Source: Burkholderia sp. OK233 (GTDB lineage Bacteria; Pseudomonadota; Gammaproteobacteria; Burkholderiales; Burkholderiaceae). From it: 64,000 bases of DNA. The notes below the pieces were generated by a model. That model had not been told where the DNA came from and did no database searches. It saw only the letters and a program-made list of their open reading frames with translations. Within the stretch, counting starts at the first letter, position 1; each line of letters opens with the position of its first letter. The translations under genes and the position numbers were made by a program. Location of the stretch: positions 3,224,001 to 3,288,000 of the forward strand of contig NZ_OCSR01000002.1 of the NCBI RefSeq assembly GCF_900230185.1. The letters are read 5' to 3'. Positions 59,811-64,000 of the stretch are shown here, piece after piece.

Positions 59811-60257
59811 CTCTGCTTCCTTCCGGTCTTTTGCTATCAACTTTCCTGCCCCGCTTCCCTAGTGCGCCTTTTGCTCTGACGCAGGTCTCCACGGCTTAAC
59901 GCAGCCGTGTGCAGTACTACCGGGACTCTGACTCCTGCCAGCGTTCACCTCGCCGGCAGGTCTCCCCGCTTGCTTCGTGCCACCGTCCCGTCGTTCCGTC
60001 CTCAATCACGTGGTATGCCACCGCACCGCTTTATCCGCCACGACAGCGTGCTGTGTTACTTCCAGGCTTCGCCACTTTAGTGCAGGCTCGCCGCGATACT
60101 CCGCCGAAACAGGTTCGTTAACCTACGGACCGACAGTTCGCTTCCGGTTACTCCCCACCCCGCCTCACGACGACGCAGTTACCTTCAGCTACGGAGCTGT
60201 GGCTAACTCCGGCAGGGACTTTCACCCTGCAGATGGCACGCCATTACGGGCGTACAC
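59811..60257 (-). ncRNA. Group II intron 5' ribozyme region
   Basis: On the minus strand, from GTGTACGCCCG at 60257, this is the structured part (mainly domains I-IV start) before the maturase gene. It contains GGCGTGCC and GGGTGAAAGTCCC, a stretch conserved in bacterial group II intron domain I. No convincing protein frame exists on either strand here. Confidence 0.65.
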
Positions 60258-60260
60258 TAA

Positions 60261-60274
60261 ACCGCTCGCGCGGT
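60261..60274 (-). other. Stem-loop at the group II intron insertion site
   Basis: On the minus strand ACCGC-GCGA-GCGGT forms a five-pair stem with a GNRA-type loop, followed by TTA and then the intron 5' end. Class C introns recognise such hairpins plus a short T-rich stretch in the target. The stem is exactly complementary, but the case for recognition is inferred from position. Confidence 0.55.
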
Positions 60275-60375
60275 AGGGGCTACGGTCTGACGCTGGAGGT
60301 CAGGGAGAGGCCGGTCACGCGGCTTTATGTTGGCGAATGAGGCAATCCGCCTCGTTCTTCAACAGGAGCCGAATC

Positions 60376-61092
60376 ATGACCTCCTTACCGGCAAACGCCA
60401 GCCCACTGCGCCAGCGCATGATCGACGACATGCGCATGCGCCAGCTTGCCCCCAGGACGCAGGACATTTATCTGCACATCGTGCGTGAGTTCGCCCGGTT
60501 TCTCGGGCGCTCACCTGACACGGCCACCGTCGAGGACCTGCGCCGCTACCAGCTCTATCTGGTCGACCACGGCACATCGGCCGTGTCGCTGAACCACGCG
60601 ATCACCGGCCTGAAGTTCTTCTTCACGGTCACGCTCGACCGGCCCGAGCTGATGGTCAGGATGCAACCGGTGCGCGTGCCCCGCATATTGCCCGTCGTGC
60701 TCAGTCCCGATGAAGTGCGGCGACTCATCGAGGCGGCCGGCAACCTGAAGCACCAGACCGCGCTGTCGGTCGCGTACGGCGCGGGGCTACGCGCCAGCGA
60801 AGTGGTCGCGCTGAAGGTCACCGACGTCGACAGCGAACGCATGACACTGCGCATCGAGCAGGGCAAGGGTCGCCGTGACCGCTACGCCATGCTCTCGCCG
60901 GTGCTGCTCGAGCGTCTGCGTGTGTGGTGGCGCGTGGCCCGTGCGCAGGGCAGGATGCCCGATGGCGGGTGGCTGTTTCCCGGGCTCGATCCGCTAGACC
61001 AGTTAAGCACGCGACAGCTGAACCGTGCCATTCATGCCGCCGCCGAGGCTGCGAACATCGACAAGCGCGTGTCCATGCACACGCTGCGGCAC
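60376..61092 (+). pseudogene. IS91-associated tyrosine recombinase, truncated by RIT element
   Basis: About 239 codons of a XerD-like integrase of the kind paired with IS91 transposases: RQRMIDDMRMRQLAPRTQDI, FFFTVTLDRPELMVRMQPVR, and the catalytic Arg in YGAGLRASEVVALKV. AGGAG precedes ATG 60376. The protein sequence stops matching directly after HTLRH (His-x-x-Arg of the active site), at 61092. The last catalytic His and Tyr are absent and replaced by unrelated codons from the adjoining RIT end, so it is inactive. Confidence 0.85.
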
Positions 61093-61201
61093 TATGTGTC
61101 GTTCCGGATTATGTCGGGTAAAGAGATCGGGCTTTTACGATCACCCTCAAATCGTGCGGCGTCGCGCAAGGCAGCCCTCTGCATCACGCGACATAGTTTG
61201 T
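61093..61201. repeat. RIT terminal region with inverted TATGTCG motifs
   Basis: TATGTGTCG (61093-61101) and TATGTCG (61110-61116) lie at the edge, and CGACATA (61189-61195), their inverse complement, lies just before the last recombinase gene. RIT elements end in imperfect inverted repeats recognised by the recombinases; these motifs are likely arm or core sites. Confidence 0.5.
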
Positions 61202-61206
61202 CGATC

Positions 61207-62205
61207 CTACAGACTGTTCAGGAAGCCGAGGAGCTGGTCTGTCGGCCGGTAGCGAAGCGCCTTGCCCTGTGGCGGAGATGTCTTCGCAAGGGCCTGCTCC
61301 TTCATTGCAAGGGTAGCTTCGAGATAGATCTGCGTGGTTTCCACCGATTCATGCCCGAGCCACAACGCGATCACTGAACGATCAACGCCAGCCTGCAGAA
61401 GGTCCATGGCCATCGTGTGCCTCAAGCGGTGGACGGTGACCCGTTTCTGTTTCAACGAAGGGCAAACTTGGGACGCAGCCTCGCGATGCTTGTTTAGCAG
61501 GTACTGCACACCGTGGACGCTCAGACGTTCGCCCCTGGCACTCGGAAACAGCACTTCACCACTCCCGCGTTGAGGTTCTCGTAGCCAGCCCTTCAGCACT
61601 GCGAGCGTGGATCTGGCGACGGGAGTGCAGCGTTCCTTACGACCCTTGCCGATCACACGCACGTGCGCGCCGGTTCCGAGGACGAGGTCTTCGCGTTTGA
61701 GTCCGGTCATTTCGGACAAACGTAGTCCCGTCTGCACAGCTACCAGTATGAAGGCGTGATCACGCCGACCTGACCATGTACGCTGGTCCGGCGCGGCAAG
61801 CAAGGCATCGATTTCCGGACGCGTCAGGAAGGTGACGAGGGTGCGTGCGAAGCGCTTGCTGGGAATCGCAAGCACACGCTGGATCTGCGCAGAATGAGTT
61901 GGCGTCTCGAGCGCCGCATACCGGAAGAACGAATGAATTGCCGTGAGCCGCAGATTGCGGCTGCGAATGCTTACGCCCTTGTGTTTCTCCAGGTCGTCCA
62001 GAAACGCGACGATCAAAGGGGCATCGATCTCCTCGAAATTCAGGCGTGACGGTAGCTTATGCAAACGCTGCTGTACGAACTTCAGAAATTGACGGAAGGT
62101 ATCGCGATAGGAACTGATTGTGTGAGGACTCGCCTGGCGCTGCTGCATCAGTCGCTGTGTAAAGAAACGCTCGAGCAGCGGAGCGAAGTTGGCGGGCGTG
62201 GTCAT
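61207..62205 (-). CDS. RIT tyrosine recombinase, third gene (RitC-like)
   Basis: The 332-residue protein has the N-terminal SAM-like core-binding domain (SSYRDTFRQFLKFVQQRLHK) and a C-terminal catalytic domain with Arg in TGLRLSEM, HRLRH, LGHESVETTQIY, giving the complete R-H-R-H-Y set. ATG 62205 overlaps the stop of the second gene. It is the gene nearest the left end of the element. The longer frame to 62334 lies inside the second gene and is not used. Confidence 0.87.
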   Translation of the reverse strand: MTTPANFAPLLERFFTQRLMQQRQASPHTISSYRDTFRQFLKFVQQRLHKLPSRLNFEEIDAPLIVAFLDDLEKHKGVSIRSRNLRLTAIHSFFRYAALETPTHSAQIQRVLAIPSKRFARTLVTFLTRPEIDALLAAPDQRTWSGRRDHAFILVAVQTGLRLSEMTGLKREDLVLGTGAHVRVIGKGRKERCTPVARSTLAVLKGWLREPQRGSGEVLFPSARGERLSVHGVQYLLNKHREAASQVCPSLKQKRVTVHRLRHTMAMDLLQAGVDRSVIALWLGHESVETTQIYLEATLAMKEQALAKTSPPQGKALRYRPTDQLLGFLNSL

Positions 62206-63146
62206 GGCCGATTCTCCCAGCTCTGTTCGAGCCGGCGCATGGCCTCGTGCATGAGTTCCGGTGAGCCGCTTAAATACCACTGCGTATCGGCGACATGGAC
62301 GTGGCCGAGGTAGGCTGACAGGATCGGCAGGCAACGCTCCGGATCCTGTTCAGACCGGTACCAGTGCACGAGCGTGTTCGTCGCAAACGCGTGCCTCATA
62401 TCGTGCAGGCGTGGTCCATGATGGTCGGAAACTCCGCGCAGGCCGACCTGTCGTGACAGCGCATAGAAAGTCCGATGTACTTCTGCGCCATCCAGACGAT
62501 TACCTCTGTTGGAAACGAACAGATAGGAAGACACTGGCCGACCGGCCCAATGACGATTACGTCGCACGATGTAGTCGGCAAGCACCTCGCGAGTCGAGTC
62601 ATGCAAAGGCACGAGCCGGGACTTGCCGAATTTGGTGCCACGGATTGTTAGCACCCCAGTGGTGACGTCCACGTCCCGAACCTCAAGATTGCGTGCTTCC
62701 CCGAGACGCATGCCCGACACGCTCAGCAATCCAAGCAGGCAATAGAACGTCCATGGTCGGAGTGCACTGCGCTCATAGCGGCATGGTATTTGAAGGGCGG
62801 CCCGCAGTAAGTCGCGAATCTCATCGTCCGAATACAGGTACGGTCTAGCCCGTTTCGGTTGGAACGGCAGTAGGCTCTGCGCTGGAATCTGCGTGCGCGA
62901 ATCGGTGGCGCTGCGATGACGTGCGAACTCGCGTACGAAGCTGAGTCGTTTCGCCCAATGTGCGGGTTGGACTTCGAATGGCTGTTGCGCCCAGGCGAGA
63001 GCCAATGCCTGGGTAATGTAGGGGGCGCGATGCTGTTCCATGAAGGTGACGAAATCGAGTAACGCCTTGCCTGCATCGTGCAGCTTGAATCCCAAACTGC
63101 GTCGAAGACTGAGATACTCAGTCACTGCATGCCGGAGCGTGTTCAT
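62202..63146 (-). CDS. RIT tyrosine recombinase, second gene (RitB-like)
   Basis: The 314-residue protein has an N-terminal domain beginning MNTLRHAVTEYLSLRRSLGF and a catalytic domain with Arg in SGMRLGEARNLEV, HDMRHAFATNTL and YLGHVHVADTQWYL. Active-site residues appear intact. ATG 63146 overlaps the first gene's TGA and its own TGA overlaps the third gene's ATG, so the three are translated as a coupled set. Confidence 0.87.
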   Translation of the reverse strand: MNTLRHAVTEYLSLRRSLGFKLHDAGKALLDFVTFMEQHRAPYITQALALAWAQQPFEVQPAHWAKRLSFVREFARHRSATDSRTQIPAQSLLPFQPKRARPYLYSDDEIRDLLRAALQIPCRYERSALRPWTFYCLLGLLSVSGMRLGEARNLEVRDVDVTTGVLTIRGTKFGKSRLVPLHDSTREVLADYIVRRNRHWAGRPVSSYLFVSNRGNRLDGAEVHRTFYALSRQVGLRGVSDHHGPRLHDMRHAFATNTLVHWYRSEQDPERCLPILSAYLGHVHVADTQWYLSGSPELMHEAMRRLEQSWENRP

Positions 63147-64000
63147 TGCACACCTCCCGGCCACGGCACAGCCAGCGTACGCAATGCCTTGATGTCGACC
63201 TTGGTGTAGATCTTCGTGGTCTGCGGGTGGAGATGCCCCAACAACTCTCCTATCTCACCGAGCGAGGCACCATGGCGCAGCATCTCGGTGGCCAATCCGT
63301 GACGGAACTGATGAGCCCCCATCGTCGGAGCGTCGATGCCGGCGCGCTGGAGAGCATGCCGCACGACCGAACCAACTCCACTTGGCCCGCTAAACCCTGT
63401 GATCGGAGCCCGGGTACGCAAAAATACACGACGACAAGTGCTACGCGGTCGCCCACGAATCAGGTATGTAGCGATCGCCTTGCCAACGTCGGCGGGCAAT
63501 GGCAATTCGTTGCGCTGCCCGCTTTTACCGCGCACGCTCAAACGTCCCGCGCTCCAGTCGATATCATCCAGCTCAAGCGACGCTACTTCCCCGGAGCGCA
63601 GCCCCAATCGAGCAAGCAAAAGCAAAATGGCATAGTCTCGAGGGCCAGTTGCGCTTCGCCGATCGATGCTGGCTAACAACTGCCGTGTTTGATCTGGGGT
63701 GATCCCACGTGGAATTGACGGCATCGACCAGTTGGCCACGACTGGAACTGCGGCGGCCAAATCCAGCGTAATGTCGCCGCGATAGCGCGCATAACGTAGA
63801 AAGGATCGCAGCGCAGCGGTCAGAAGCTTCGCACGCTTCGGCTTCAACCGCGGCGCCTGACGTTGTACAAATCTCACAACATCGCCAGCACATAGGCGAG
63901 AGAGTGTGACGCGTCCTTTACCGAAACAGCCTTCAAGGAAACCGCGGACGAACGGCACGTAGTTCACGATCGTCGCTGTGTCCAAGGCACGCGCTTCGCG
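63143..64000 (-). CDS. RIT tyrosine recombinase, first gene (RitA-like), 5' end outside window
   Basis: At least 285 codons are present, with the reading frame open through the window edge (REARALDTATIVNYVPF), so the N-terminus is missing only because the window ends. The core-binding domain (CAGDVVRFVQRQAPRLKPKR) is followed by catalytic Arg in LGLRSGEVASLEL, HQFRHGLATEML and LLGHLHPQTTKIY. TTG 63985 is not taken as the start. It is first in the three-gene set. Confidence 0.85.
   Translation of the reverse strand, partial: REARALDTATIVNYVPFVRGFLEGCFGKGRVTLSRLCAGDVVRFVQRQAPRLKPKRAKLLTAALRSFLRYARYRGDITLDLAAAVPVVANWSMPSIPRGITPDQTRQLLASIDRRSATGPRDYAILLLLARLGLRSGEVASLELDDIDWSAGRLSVRGKSGQRNELPLPADVGKAIATYLIRGRPRSTCRRVFLRTRAPITGFSGPSGVGSVVRHALQRAGIDAPTMGAHQFRHGLATEMLRHGASLGEIGELLGHLHPQTTKIYTKVDIKALRTLAVPWPGGVQ

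Larger units (their letters stand above)
55455..60257 (-). mobile_element. Group II intron (class C type), interrupted by a serine-recombinase element
   Basis: On the minus strand the element runs from GTGTACG at 60257 to the end of domain VI near 55455. It contains a 5' ribozyme region with GGGTGAAAGTCCC, a reverse transcriptase/maturase gene now in two pieces, and a domain V-like hairpin. The 5' exon ends in a small stem-loop plus TTTA, and the maturase lacks an endonuclease domain. Both are features of class C introns, which insert after terminator-like hairpins. Exact ends are estimated to within a few bases. Confidence 0.75.
61093..64000 (-). mobile_element. RIT element (recombinase in trio), left end to beyond the window
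   Basis: Three adjacent minus-strand tyrosine recombinase genes overlap each other by four bases (ATGA at both joints), the hallmark of RIT elements. The boundary at about 61093 is set by the truncated integrase gene. Short inverted motifs lie between the boundary and the third gene. The other end lies outside the window, so the total length and the far terminal repeat cannot be seen. Confidence 0.8.

Noticed and set aside
1..64000. CRISPR array, tRNA or rRNA genes
   Set aside because: No regularly spaced identical repeats with unique spacers and no recognisable tRNA or rRNA sequence were seen. The regular repeats found are protein-coding TPR and LRR units.

Overview
The window looks like chromosomal or megaplasmid DNA of a free-living or plant-associated Burkholderiaceae bacterium, most likely Paraburkholderia. 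This is an inference from the high GC content, several betaproteobacterial general porins, a phasin, many LysR, IclR and DeoR regulators beside small catabolic operons, and the mobile elements at the right end. No rRNA, tRNA or CRISPR array was seen.

Layout. (1) 0.05-2.95 kb: a three-gene operon for a fusion protein (cyclic-nucleotide-binding domain, Crp-like HTH, FliG-C-like domain), a MotA-like stator and a MotB-like stator. It is a candidate ion-driven motor with its own regulated rotor-like partner and has no flagellar genes nearby. A TadC relic and a fatty acid hydroxylase follow. (2) 4.3-6.4 kb: a DeoR regulator translationally coupled to an MFS transporter. (3) 6.4-13.7 kb, minus strand: a copper locus with a DUF2946 protein, a TonB receptor, a PepSY protein with a His/Met-rich insert, a PCu(A)C chaperone, and a bufferin cassette (DUF2282 precursor, DUF692 enzyme, DUF2063 partner). 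(4) 13.9-16.1 kb: a TPR-glycosyltransferase protein.

(5) 16.8-32.7 kb: a dispersed gallate-type aromatic degradation region. It has galB-galC-galD, a two-subunit class III extradiol dioxygenase, an aromatic acid transporter, porins, and a LysR-type regulator with two HTH domains divergent from the dioxygenase. Interspersed are a phasin, an orphan ABC binding protein, a chemoreceptor and several small genes. No genes for the protocatechuate 4,5-branch (CHMS dehydrogenase, PDC hydrolase) are seen, which favours gallate as substrate. (6) 32.9-39.8 kb: a CMD-family protein, an XRE regulator, a porin, and a three-subunit FAD/cytochrome c dehydrogenase operon preceded by a LacI-type palindrome. (7) 40.2-46.1 kb: an Amt transporter, then a LysR regulator, a permuted aconitase-family enzyme and an MFS transporter. 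(8) 46.2-47.5 kb: a membrane-anchored protein with 14 leucine-rich repeats. (9) 47.8-55.3 kb: an IclR-controlled operon (flavoprotein, TIM-barrel isomerase or dehydratase, two Gfo/Idh/MocA oxidoreductases) divergent from a shikimate-type transporter, with twin TGGAA-N5-TTCCA operators between them.

(10) 55.4-64.0 kb: nested mobile DNA. A probable class C group II intron (minus strand) has its reverse transcriptase gene split by a 2.94 kb serine-recombinase element inserted at a GT dinucleotide. Excising that element restores one continuous 445-codon reading frame. Beside it, an IS91-associated tyrosine recombinase gene is cut off inside its catalytic HxxR motif by a RIT element (three overlapping tyrosine recombinase genes) that runs off the right edge of the window.
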